Positions 1 to 6,205 of a stretch of 8,045 nt of DNA are shown piece by piece. Below the pieces are notes generated by a model. The model saw nothing but the letters and a program-made list of their open reading frames with translations. It was not told the DNA's origin and did not search any database. Numbering within the stretch: the first letter of the stretch is position 1; every line of letters begins with the position of its first letter. The stretch is from a bacterium (GTDB taxonomy: Bacteria; Verrucomicrobiota; Verrucomicrobiae; JAJYAR01). Made by a program: the position numbers and the translations under genes. The stretch covers positions 1-8,045 of the forward strand of contig JAJYAR010000098.1 of the NCBI GenBank assembly GCA_021779435.1, in the 5' to 3' direction.

Positions 1-230
1 ATGGCGTTAAACTGAAGCAGGGTGCCATTGGTGCCATCGGCCTGATTTAACACATAGACATTCGTGGCGGCATCCACTGCCACCGCGATGGGACGTCTGA
101 TGCCCCGGGTGACGGCCGGAGAAAATACCGCGGGGCAGGCCGTGCGCCTGCCGCTCCTCCCGGGGGGCGCCAGGGAAAAGCAGCCGGCCAAGATACCTAT
201 CGGGCTTCCATGCCTATCGGGCTTCCGCAA
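1..230 (-). CDS. Partial NHL/beta-propeller-like protein, runs off left edge, start unclear
   Basis: The minus strand is open in one frame from within the end of the neighbouring hydrolase gene to the window edge. The clearest part (about 92 to 3) reads RPIAVAVDAATNVYVLNQ and then a short DGTNGTLLQFNA stretch. The pattern 'P..VAVDA..NVYV' followed by a phenylalanine-containing strand is typical of NHL or related beta-propeller repeats, which are extracytoplasmic in many bacteria. No ATG occurs in frame. TTG at 230-228 would overlap the hydrolase stop by 17 bp and give an N-terminus with Arg, Lys, Arg and His followed by PIGILAGC, which resembles a short lipoprotein signal with an LAGC lipobox. 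GTG codons at 83 and 77 are later options but would start inside the repeat. Codon choice (TTA, AAT, TTT, CTT) is less GC-rich than in the hydrolase. It could be a real gene with a TTG start, or a 5'-truncated remnant. The reading frame is fairly certain; the start and intactness are not. Confidence 0.5.
   Translation of the reverse strand, partial: MRKPDRHGSPIGILAGCFSLAPPGRSGRRTACPAVFSPAVTRGIRRPIAVAVDAATNVYVLNQADGTNGTLLQFNA
134..152 (-). terminator. Possible weak terminator hairpin after the GH106 gene
   Basis: GGCAGGC (134-140) and GCCTGCC (146-152) form a perfect 7-bp stem with a 5-nt loop. On the minus strand the hairpin lies about 60 bp after the hydrolase stop, and a short run of four T (125-122) follows eight bases later. 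The distance to the T run makes intrinsic termination weak. It also lies inside the reading frame of the propeller-like fragment, so it may be coincidental. Confidence 0.25.
196..226. repeat. Tandem 14-bp repeat (17-bp period) on the GH106 stop codon
   Basis: CCTATCGGGCTTCC occurs at 196-209 and again at 213-226, separated by ATG, giving a 17-bp period. The second copy contains the TAG stop (216-214, minus strand) and last codons of the hydrolase. The first copy repeats the same sequence just after the stop. Because 17 is not a multiple of three and the extra copy lies after the stop, the hydrolase protein is unchanged. This looks like a replication-slippage duplication. Confidence 0.85.
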
Positions 231-3048
231 CGAGTCGCACCCCGCCGAGCAGGCCGGAGGGCGTGGTCTGAATCCGGTCCATGTCCTGTGGCTGAAACCG
301 GTTTCCTCCCAACTCGCGATTCGCGTTCAGCGCGGAGTAGTCGGGCAACGGGTGGTGCTCACGATCGGCCATGAAGTTGACCGCGCGATTGGCCACCTCG
401 ATGCGGAGCGTGTTGGAGCCCTCGTGAACCAGGCCGGACACGTCGAGGCGGTACGGCGGGCACCACAGGGCACCGGCGCGTTTGCCGTTGATGGTGATCA
501 CCGCTGCATCGCCGATCGGTGGCTGGAAGTTGGCGCGCATCCCCATGTTCCCACCGGCGACGGTTGCCGGCTCACCGGAGCCGAAATCCAGCACCAGGGC
601 GGCTCCCGACTTGAGGAGCGAGGCGGGGACCTCGAACTGTTTCACGTACGTCGCGACGCCCGAGAAGTACTTTGTCTCCGGCTTTTCCGTCCAGGACGCG
701 AGTGTCGCATAATGGGTGGCAGCCGGGGAGGGCTCGGGCGCGGCGTTCTTGAAGGCGACGTCCCAGTCGGCGCTGAGGTCGATCGCTTCGGCTCCGCCAG
801 TGGCGGGAGCGGCGGGAGCGATGGCATCGGCGCGGGAGCCTCGCGGGGAGAACACCAGGAATTGTGCGCCGAACGGCGGTAGTTCAACCGCGACGGAGGT
901 CGTGCTCTCCGTGGAACTGAGCACGCGGGCGGGCGTCCGGCGTGCGGTGTCGGCGTCCCACCATTCGACACCGCGTGCGGTGGCGCGGACAATGGCCGTG
1001 GTCGTCACCGGCTGGTTCGAGGTATTGGCAACGAAGTACAGATCGGTGTCGCCGATGTGGCGGTGGACGAAGCCGAGACTCTGCTGCGGTTCGGAGAACG
1101 TCAGGTCGGGCGTGAGCTTTTGTGCAAGCGTCGCGGCGAGCTGGTCCGCGGGGACAACGACGCCCCTGGCGTTCGGCCCGCTGAACAGCCGCGCTGAAAC
1201 CTCCTGCACGAGCTTCTGGTCGGCGGCATTGGCGTGAAACCCGGGCGCCGAGGTCGGCGCTGCGTCGACGGCGATGAGGATGCCGCCCTGATTGGCAAAT
1301 GTCTCGAGGGTGCTGATTGCCGCGGGTGCGATCCTCTTCATGGCAGGCAGCACGACGACCCGGTACTTCACGTCGCCAAACGCCAGCGTCGCGCCATCGA
1401 CCGTGCCCCGCGCGGCGAGCAGGCCCGCATCGATGCCGTCGAATCCGTATCCCGCGTCGAGGAGGCGAGGAACGAGCGGGCTCACGAGATTGTTGAGCAG
1501 TCCGCGACCGCCGGCCGCGACCATCTGCAGGTTGCGCGGAGTCATGCCGGTGAAGGCATCCTCCTCCGGGAGGTAGAGCGCGATATCGTTTGCCGGCGTG
1601 CCCTGCCGCAGGAGCGTGGACGTGCGTGCGAGGTAGCGGTTCACGTCCGGCATGACGATCCACCACGGGTTCCTGTCGTTGAAGACGGCGGCGGCGTAGA
1701 AACGCCAGCCGGGGTATTCGACCCCGGGAGCGGTGTAGGGCCAGCCATGGTACAGGAGCTGGTTGACGCCGCTGAGGAACTGGACGTTCGACTCGGCCTT
1801 GATATCGATCGGCGCCGCCATGAACACCGGCGAGTGCAGCCACGTGAACGACTCGGAGCTTGTGATCGGGCGTCCGAGGAGGTGGCTGGCCGACGACGCC
1901 CAGCGCGTGCCTGAGAAGGATCGCCAGGCCGTGCCCTCGCCCTCGCTGATGTCAACGCGGGCATAGGTCGTCAGGGTGGTGGGCGGCGTGCCGTACGCCT
2001 GCAGACGGAATTTCGTGCGGTGGTCGTGCGCCAGCTTCGTGAACCGGTCGGCAAAGGCGTCGTTGAAGACCTCCGCGATCGTGCGTCCGTAATCGCCGCG
2101 GATCTCGGCGGCGCCCGGGAAATCGTTGTCGAACAGGGCGGGCAGGAGCGGAAGGAGGTCGTAGCCGCGGCGGCGCCGGAACTCGTCCGGAAGATTTGGC
2201 GTCCAGCCCTCGCCGGCGACCTCGAGACTGTCGCAGAAGATGGAGAAGGGCGGGTTGGCGCCGCATGCCGCGATCGACGGCTCGGCGACCATCCTGATGA
2301 ATTTCTCGATCGCCGCCGGGCTGTAGTGGTCGACGATCAGCCCCTCGTCGCCGTACGCGGCGCGTTTCACCTGCATGAGACCGGCAGGCGCGTATCCAAA
2401 GAACCGAACCTCGGTGGCTCCCTGAAGGTCCGCGGGAAGCTCCGCGGCGCGGCCGTTGATCCTGAGTGGCGTGTAGGTGGAGCCTCCGGTCGCCGGATCC
2501 TTGATCGGGCCGAGGAGTGCGGCGATGACAGGAGCGTCAGCCACGGCGCCGCGCCCCGAAGGCGCCGGAGCCTCGATGGACTTCTGGCCGGCCGCAATCT
2601 TCACCCTTCCGAGGTCGCCGATCGACTGCACCGCCTCGTCGCGGGTGAACATCGGTCCACCGTAGGGCCAGCCGCTGCCGAGCGTGAGGTCCATGCGCAA
2701 CCCGATCTCCTTGGCCTTGCCGGCGGTGAAGCCGAGCATGTCGAAGAACTCGGGTGAGAGAAATTTCAGGTTCTTGAGCCCGGGGTACTGACCATCCAGC
2801 GCCAGCGGGTAGGTCGGCTGGACCTCGAACCCGCCGAAGCCGCCTGCCTTCATGAGCTTCATTTCCTGCTCGAGCTGTGGCTTCACCACCGCGGGACCGT
2901 ACCACCACCACCGCACCGTAGGCCTTGCATCGTCGGGCGGCGTCTCGAAGGACTTCCCGAGCGGATCAAGGGGTTGGGCGGCGCAGACCAGGGCGGCAAA
3001 TCCCGCGAAGGCTCCGCAGGCGGCAAGGCGTAGGGTGGAGAGGTTCAT
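214..3048 (-). CDS. Secreted GH106-like glycoside hydrolase (probable alpha-L-rhamnosidase)
   Basis: Encodes a 944-residue protein when started at the ATG at 3048. Residues 1-24 form a signal peptide with hydrophobic core and Ala-rich cleavage region (VCAAQ), so it acts in the periplasm or outside. Residues about 40-135 carry the GH106 N-terminal signature: PTVRWWWYGPAV, LMKAGGFGGFEVQPTYPL, and GLRMDLTLGSGWPYGGP. The (beta/alpha)8 core continues with CDSLE (Glu276) near GWTPNLPDEFRRRRGYD, and with TSSESFTW (Glu399); these are the likely catalytic-glutamate regions by family pattern. Residues about 755-940 form a beta-sandwich like the sugar-binding domains of GH2-type enzymes (KYFSGVATYVKQFEVP, ITINGK, CPPYRLDVSGLV). 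Family members remove terminal alpha-L-rhamnose from pectins and related glycans; the substrate here is inferred. The frame is open up to 3354, but that extension lacks a signal peptide and overlaps a divergent small gene, so 3048 is preferred. No clear Shine-Dalgarno site precedes it. Confidence 0.9.
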   Translation of the reverse strand: MNLSTLRLAACGAFAGFAALVCAAQPLDPLGKSFETPPDDARPTVRWWWYGPAVVKPQLEQEMKLMKAGGFGGFEVQPTYPLALDGQYPGLKNLKFLSPEFFDMLGFTAGKAKEIGLRMDLTLGSGWPYGGPMFTRDEAVQSIGDLGRVKIAAGQKSIEAPAPSGRGAVADAPVIAALLGPIKDPATGGSTYTPLRINGRAAELPADLQGATEVRFFGYAPAGLMQVKRAAYGDEGLIVDHYSPAAIEKFIRMVAEPSIAACGANPPFSIFCDSLEVAGEGWTPNLPDEFRRRRGYDLLPLLPALFDNDFPGAAEIRGDYGRTIAEVFNDAFADRFTKLAHDHRTKFRLQAYGTPPTTLTTYARVDISEGEGTAWRSFSGTRWASSASHLLGRPITSSESFTWLHSPVFMAAPIDIKAESNVQFLSGVNQLLYHGWPYTAPGVEYPGWRFYAAAVFNDRNPWWIVMPDVNRYLARTSTLLRQGTPANDIALYLPEEDAFTGMTPRNLQMVAAGGRGLLNNLVSPLVPRLLDAGYGFDGIDAGLLAARGTVDGATLAFGDVKYRVVVLPAMKRIAPAAISTLETFANQGGILIAVDAAPTSAPGFHANAADQKLVQEVSARLFSGPNARGVVVPADQLAATLAQKLTPDLTFSEPQQSLGFVHRHIGDTDLYFVANTSNQPVTTTAIVRATARGVEWWDADTARRTPARVLSSTESTTSVAVELPPFGAQFLVFSPRGSRADAIAPAAPATGGAEAIDLSADWDVAFKNAAPEPSPAATHYATLASWTEKPETKYFSGVATYVKQFEVPASLLKSGAALVLDFGSGEPATVAGGNMGMRANFQPPIGDAAVITINGKRAGALWCPPYRLDVSGLVHEGSNTLRIEVANRAVNFMADREHHPLPDYSALNANRELGGNRFQPQDMDRIQTTPSGLLGGVRLVAEAR

Positions 3049-3120
3049 CGCAACGGCGATAGACGCATTCCGCCGCACTTGGTTGTGTTCGCACCCTGTT
3101 TCGGGACAGCGGGTTTTGCT

Positions 3121-3136
3121 GGCGCCGATGGGCGCC
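3121..3136. repeat. GGCGCC-GATG-GGCGCC inverted repeat in divergent promoter region
   Basis: Two copies of the palindromic hexamer GGCGCC flank a 4-nt spacer, so the site is both a direct and an inverted repeat. It lies between the divergent hydrolase gene (start 3048) and the small zinc-ribbon gene (start 3205). It could be an operator or a leader hairpin for the hydrolase mRNA, or chance in GC-rich DNA. I could not identify -35/-10 elements around it with confidence. Confidence 0.25.
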
Positions 3137-3204
3137 GGCTGCAACATGCGGCGCAGCGCTCCGTCTCCCCATGCCGCCCGAAGCATCACCGCAAAACGTG
3201 AAGG

Positions 3205-3372
3205 ATGAAAAAACCGACGCGTGAGGAGAGCCGGCGCATGTGCACCGGAAAGCGGCGCTACCGCACCCAGGCCGACGCTCTCGACGCCGTGGCCGTCCTT
3301 GGACTTGAACGCCGTCGGAAGGCCTACCTCTGTCCGCTGTGCGGGCATTGGCACCTGACCACGGCTCCCTGA
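3205..3372 (+). CDS. Small CxxC/HxH zinc-ribbon-like protein, 55 residues
   Basis: Encodes a 55-residue, Arg/Lys-rich protein. The N-terminal half has a Cys at 13, then TGKRRYRTQADALDA. The C-terminal half has CPLCGHWHL (Cys43, Cys46, His48, His50) and ends TTAP. The arrangement 'C..K.RY.T..DA......Y.CP.CG.WHL' matches a type of small protein common in bacterial and phage genomes, thought to bind one zinc ion; its molecular role is unknown. The four or five Cys/His residues are what is seen; zinc binding is inferred. ATG 3205 has only AAGG directly abutting it, whereas the internal ATG at 3238 (residue 12) has GAGGAG at 3223-3228 with a 9-base gap. A 44-residue product that keeps all Cys/His residues is therefore equally possible. 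It is divergent to the GH106 gene and overlaps only that gene's unlikely N-terminal extension. Confidence 0.75.
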   Translation: MKKPTREESRRMCTGKRRYRTQADALDAVAVLGLERRRKAYLCPLCGHWHLTTAP

Positions 3373-3583
3373 AAGCGATGGATTCGGGTCTCCGGCCGGA
3401 GGTCTGGGCCGGAGGAAGGATGCCGCGGTGCGAGCGCAGAGTTCGTTTTACGAAAAACCGTGCGTTCCTTGCTGCTGCGCCAGCGCAAGTAGCGGAGCCG
3501 GCGAGTGCATAGAAAATGGGTGAATTTCAAGGTGGCACAATTCGTCTAACGTACAGGTCACATCCGAACAATCACCTACACCC
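3373..3583. other. Non-coding interval with hairpin-forming repeats
   Basis: This 211-bp gap contains no convincing coding sequence. CTCCGGCC (3390-3397) pairs with GGCCGGAG (3407-3414) across a 9-nt loop, 17 bases after the small zinc-ribbon gene. It may end that transcript, although no T run follows. The same stretch contains the 12-bp palindrome CTCCGGCCGGAG (3390-3401) and a direct repeat of GGCCGGAGG (3394 and 3407). A second imperfect stem joins 3471-3480 to 3483-3493 with one bulge. TTCGT/ACGAA (3442-3454) forms a tiny inverted repeat. The promoter for the envelope gene pair must lie near the right end. TCTAAC at 3547-3552 matches four of six -10 positions, but I find no matching -35 element. 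Confidence 0.5.
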
Positions 3584-4126
3584 ATGCAGAATAAACTCCT
3601 ACCGGTGCTTATCTTAGCCGCCGCGGCCGCCTCAGGGCTGCGGGCTCAGGACTCGGGAGTTGCGACTCCCGCCCCCATGCAGGCTGCCCCGGCAGCCCAG
3701 GACCAGGCGTTGCAGACAGCGCCGACACCCAACCAGGTCATTTATGCGCCCCGGCTCCCCACGGCCTCCGAGGTCAGCGCTGTTGCGGCGGCGCAGGGCC
3801 TCACGATCGTCCAGATCAGCCAGACGAGCACGCAGGTGACGGTGATCACCCGCAACTCGGCCGGCCTTCTGAACACGGTCGCGTATCAGCTGCTTCCCAC
3901 CTCAACCGCTCCCGCTCCCACGACGACGACCGTCGTCACGCCGGCTCCGGCGCCGACCGTCATCTACGAGACCGCCCCGCAGGTGATCTACTACGACAGT
4001 GCTCCGTATTACTATGGGCCGAGGTATTACTCCCCGCCGGTCTCGCTGAGTTTCGGTTTCGGCTACAGCCATTTCAGCGGCGGGCACGGTGGATGGCACG
4101 GCGGTGGTCGTGGCTGGCATCGTTAA
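3584..4126 (+). CDS. Secreted protein with Pro/Thr-rich linker and Tyr/Gly/His-rich tail, unknown function
   Basis: Encodes 180 residues. Residues 1-21 are a Sec signal peptide (MQNKLLPVLILAAAAASGL, cleavage probably after RA), so the protein is exported. Residues 22-55 are Ala/Pro/Gln-rich and probably disordered. Residues 56-106 form the only likely folded part (RLPTASEVSAVAAAQGLTIV, then VTVITRNSAGLLNTVAYQLL), which looks like a small alpha/beta domain. Residues 107-127 are a Pro/Thr/Ala linker. Residues 128-150 are Tyr-rich (VIYYD, PYYYGPRYY), and the C-terminus is Gly/His/Trp-rich (GGHGGWHGGGRGWHR), which could bind metal or pack against the cell surface. I do not recognise the family. 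The lipoprotein gene begins 16 bp downstream on the same strand, so the two are probably co-transcribed and both act in the envelope. The start is the ATG right before the signal peptide; no Shine-Dalgarno site is visible. Confidence 0.85.
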   Translation: MQNKLLPVLILAAAAASGLRAQDSGVATPAPMQAAPAAQDQALQTAPTPNQVIYAPRLPTASEVSAVAAAQGLTIVQISQTSTQVTVITRNSAGLLNTVAYQLLPTSTAPAPTTTTVVTPAPAPTVIYETAPQVIYYDSAPYYYGPRYYSPPVSLSFGFGYSHFSGGHGGWHGGGRGWHR

Positions 4127-4142
4127 CCGGGAGGACTGAGCC

Positions 4143-4664
4143 ATGAGAAAATCAATCTTCCTTCTCTCGGCCGTCGCGGCAGCCGGCCTCATGACGGGCT
4201 GTGTCGGCACGGGTCCGAATACTCAAAACGGCGCCGTTGCCGGTGGAGCGCTCGGAGCGCTGGCCGGTGCGATCATCGGCAACAACAGCGGCGGCGGGAA
4301 TGCCCTTGGCGGCGCCCTCATCGGCGGTGCCGCGGGCGCACTGGCTGGCGGCACGATCGGCAACAGCGCCGACCACGAGCAGGGCACGGTTTACGGCGAG
4401 CCCCGCGAGGTGCGCCGCGTGCGCACCTATCGGGTCGTGCAGCAGGTTCCCGCTGTCCCGCCGCCGCCCGTGGCCGACGTCGTGACGCCTGCTCCGGTCG
4501 CAAACGCCGTATGGATTCCTGGATACTGGTCGTTTGACGGAGGACGTTACTCCTGGGTCGCGGGACACTGGGAGATTCCGCCCATGAACACGCACACGTA
4601 CGTCGCCGCTCACTGGGAAAACCAGGGATCGGGATACTTCTTCGTTCCGGCCTACTGGCGGTAA
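4143..4664 (+). CDS. Glycine-zipper lipoprotein with WxxGxW-type repeats
   Basis: Encodes 173 residues. The N-terminus is a lipoprotein signal (MRKSIFLLSAVAAAGLMTGC) with Cys20 as the lipidation site; Met at -3 is a slightly unusual lipobox residue. Residues about 30-74 are a glycine zipper (AVAGGALGALAGAIIGN, then ALGGALIGGAAGALAGGTIGN), as in the 17-kDa surface antigen and OsmB-like families, where it inserts into or packs on membranes. Residues 84-102 are basic, 103-120 a Pro/Val linker, and 123-173 hold Trp/Tyr repeats: VWIPGYW, YSWVAGHWEIPP, YVAAHWENQ, FFVPAYW. These match the YxW..GxW repeat class of bacterial envelope lipoproteins. Location in the outer membrane is inferred. GGGAGGA at 4129-4135 is a strong Shine-Dalgarno site seven bases before the ATG. 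The gene follows the secreted-protein gene by 16 bp and is ended by a strong terminator. Exact function is unknown; a role in envelope integrity is a guess from the family. Confidence 0.9.
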   Translation: MRKSIFLLSAVAAAGLMTGCVGTGPNTQNGAVAGGALGALAGAIIGNNSGGGNALGGALIGGAAGALAGGTIGNSADHEQGTVYGEPREVRRVRTYRVVQQVPAVPPPPVADVVTPAPVANAVWIPGYWSFDGGRYSWVAGHWEIPPMNTHTYVAAHWENQGSGYFFVPAYWR

Positions 4665-4696
4665 GGTCGGAAGAAAAGAGGCTCGTGTGACCCTCG

Positions 4697-4731
4697 CCGG
4701 CGGTGCGGAAACGCGCCGCCGGTTTCTTTTT
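4697..4731 (+). terminator. Strong intrinsic terminator after the lipoprotein gene
   Basis: CCGGCGG (4697-4703) pairs with CCGCCGG (4716-4722). The stem continues inward through a T-G wobble and GCG/CGC to a GAAA tetraloop (4708-4711), giving an 11-bp stem without bulges. It is followed at once by TTTCTTTTT (4723-4731). It lies 32 bp after the lipoprotein stop and should end the envelope gene transcript. Confidence 0.9.
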
Positions 4732-4736
4732 GCCCC

Positions 4737-4757
4737 AAAACCGGGCTCTGCGCCCGG
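4737..4757 (-). terminator. Probable terminator of the sufE-TatD unit
   Basis: CCGGGC (4741-4746) and GCCCGG (4752-4757) form a 6-bp GC stem with a 5-nt loop. On the minus strand the stem is followed directly by TTTT (4740-4737). It sits 34 bp after the stop of the TatD-family gene and back-to-back with the plus-strand terminator, as expected between convergent units. The short stem and T run make it the weaker of the two. Confidence 0.55.
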
Positions 4758-4791
4758 CGTGTCTCGGCGAAGCGCCGTTCCGGTGGCCTGC

Positions 4792-5658
4792 CTATCCGCC
4801 GAAGAACCGGTTGAAGTTGTTCTCCACCTGCGCCGCGAGTTCCTCGAGGGGAACCATTCTCACAATCGCGAGGCCGTCATAAACGGCGGCGATATTGGCC
4901 GGATGGTTGACGGGGCTGCCATCCGCAAGTCCGCGCAGCGTGTAGCGCCGGTGCTCCTCGGGAAGGGGCATCGCGGGGGCATCGGTCTCGACGAGGAGCC
5001 GGTCTTTCGGCACCCAGGCGAAAACCGCCCGCTTCGAGGCGTGTCTCGCGGCGAGGAACGCACCGTTGAACGAAAAATAGGCGCCGCGGGCCGCCAGCTC
5101 CCGCGCCGTTTCCAGGGAACCGCCATAGGCGTGAAGGAGGAATCCGCGCGCGGGCAGCTTCGTCCGTTGCAGCGTTTCGGAGAGGGGCCCCCACGCGTCA
5201 ATGCAGTGGATCGAAACGGGAAGATTCCGGTCGGCGGCAAGCTGCAGCTGCCACACGAAGGCCTCCCTCTGCTCGGAGAGCGTGGCGCGACGCAGCCCGG
5301 CGAGCCGAGCGTCGTCGGGACGCGCGCCCTCCAGTATCCAACGGTCCAATCCGATTTCGCCGACGGCTGCCTTAGGATCGGCAAGACGCGCCAACAGCGC
5401 CTCCCGCCACCCTGGCGTGGCGTTCCCCACGTACCACGGGTGGAGTCCATAGCTCGGCAGCACGAAGTCGTGCCCACGTGCGAGAGCGGCGACGTCGTTC
5501 CAGTCGGTTTCGGCGGTGCCATTCACGACGGCCTTCCCGAGGGAAAGCCCGGCCAGGTCGGCCAGGATGCGTGCACGATGCGGTGCGAGCCATGCGTCCT
5601 GCAGATGGTTATGGGCGTCGTAGAGCGGGCTCACGATGACTCGGCTCCTTCGACTCAC
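4792..5658 (-). CDS. TatD-family metal-dependent hydrolase (putative DNase)
   Basis: Encodes up to 288 residues, a TIM-barrel amidohydrolase-type enzyme of the TatD family (TatD/YcfH/YjjV), cytoplasmic and usually a divalent-metal 3'-5' DNase. Metal-site motifs are all present: DAHNHL (His16, His18), GLHPWYVG (71-78), GEIGLD (Glu101), SIHCIDAWGP (His151), LLHAYGG (His176), VETDAPAM (Asp226). NHPANIAAVY (251-260) and the closing NFNRFFGG are also typical. Length is normal. The GTG at 5658 overlaps the sufE TGA as GTGA, indicating translational coupling. However, the GTG at 5634 (codon 9) has AAGGAG ten bases upstream and places the catalytic DAHNH close to the N-terminus as in most relatives. 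Either may be used; the longer form is given because of the overlap. It cannot be assigned to one of the three TatD paralogue types from sequence alone, so no symbol is given. Confidence 0.9.
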   Translation of the reverse strand: MSRRSRVIVSPLYDAHNHLQDAWLAPHRARILADLAGLSLGKAVVNGTAETDWNDVAALARGHDFVLPSYGLHPWYVGNATPGWREALLARLADPKAAVGEIGLDRWILEGARPDDARLAGLRRATLSEQREAFVWQLQLAADRNLPVSIHCIDAWGPLSETLQRTKLPARGFLLHAYGGSLETARELAARGAYFSFNGAFLAARHASKRAVFAWVPKDRLLVETDAPAMPLPEEHRRYTLRGLADGSPVNHPANIAAVYDGLAIVRMVPLEELAAQVENNFNRFFGG

Positions 5659-6137
5659 GTCCCGCGGTCATGCGATGCGGACTGCCGGCTGGCTGCAAAC
5701 GCACGGATTGCCGCGCGTGCGGCTGCGAGACCGTTGCGGCGGGTGGGCGAGAGATTTCGGATCAGGCCAAGGGCCTCGAGCGGATCGGGGGTGGTCGCGA
5801 TGATGGCACCGGGCGGGAAGCCGCTGAAGAACTCGCACAGGAAGCCGACCAGTCCGCGGACGACGGGCGACTCCGCATCGGAACGGAAGTAGCACTTTCC
5901 GTCGCGGTATTCGCCGACCAGCCACACCGTCGAGACACAGCCGGGGATGCGGTTTGCCGCCACCCGGTCGGCGGGCGGGAGGGGAGGCTGATTGCGGGTG
6001 CGGTCGACCAGGATCGACAGCCGCTCCTGGCTGTCGTCGATCACTGCCAGCTCCTCCGAGAGTTCCTGCAACTTGCGGGTGAAAGGCACGCTGTGACTCT
6101 GCTGAGCTACGGGAAACCCCGCAAGTGCACTGAGCAT
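5655..6137 (-). CDS. sufE: SufE-family cysteine desulfurase sulfur acceptor
   Basis: Encodes 160 residues from the ATG at 6137. SufE takes persulfide sulfur from a SufS-type cysteine desulfurase and passes it to Fe-S cluster assembly in the cytoplasm. Evidence: the N-terminal helix KLQELSEELAVIDDSQERLS, the active-site loop RIPGCVSTVWLV with Cys67 as the likely persulfide-carrying residue, and the C-terminal LSPTRRNGLAAARAAIRAFA, which matches the end of E. coli SufE closely. The protein is about 20 residues longer than E. coli SufE, mainly at the N-terminus. The frame also allows a TTG at 6155. A GTG at 6089 would start at PFTRKLQEL and give a length nearer the family norm; none of the three has a good Shine-Dalgarno site. 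It is the first gene of a two-gene unit with the TatD-family gene (4-bp overlap). No sufS/sufBCD genes are in view, so it is not in a suf cluster here. Confidence 0.9.
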   Translation of the reverse strand: MLSALAGFPVAQQSHSVPFTRKLQELSEELAVIDDSQERLSILVDRTRNQPPLPPADRVAANRIPGCVSTVWLVGEYRDGKCYFRSDAESPVVRGLVGFLCEFFSGFPPGAIIATTPDPLEALGLIRNLSPTRRNGLAAARAAIRAFAASRQSASHDRGT

Positions 6138-6188
6138 TTGTACGCAAAATCCCAAACTTGCTTCAGACTCCGAGGGAACGCGCCGTTA

Positions 6189-6205
6189 ATTATCCGTACG
6201 AATAA
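6189..6205. promoter_or_regulatory. Near-perfect 16-bp palindrome between divergent genes
   Basis: TTATCCGTACGAATAA (6190-6205) is an inverted repeat centred on CGTACG, with one mismatched pair. On the minus strand GATAAT (6194-6189) matches five of six -10 positions and would give a leader of about 45 nt for sufE. No good -35 element is seen. The site also lies just before the Shine-Dalgarno of the divergent 147-residue gene, so a bound regulator could affect both. The operator role is inferred from position and symmetry only. Confidence 0.35.

Noticed and set aside
64..882. Long plus-strand open frame antisense to the GH106 C-terminus
   Set aside because: Arg/Gly-rich translation with no domain, fully opposite a clear glycoside hydrolase. 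Long antisense frames are expected in GC-rich coding DNA.
2020..2757. 245-codon plus-strand open frame antisense to the GH106 N-terminal half
   Set aside because: Shadow of the real gene; composition is Arg/Gly/Ala-rich and no motif is seen.
3049..3354. N-terminal extension of the GH106 gene up to an ATG at 3354
   Set aside because: It would bury the signal peptide 102 residues inside the protein and overlaps the divergent zinc-ribbon gene. The ATG at 3048 directly precedes the signal peptide.
4687..5892. 401-codon plus-strand open frame opposite the TatD-family and sufE genes
   Set aside because: It starts before the lipoprotein terminator hairpin, runs through it and is antisense to two genes with full family motifs. 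No recognisable domain or ribosome site.
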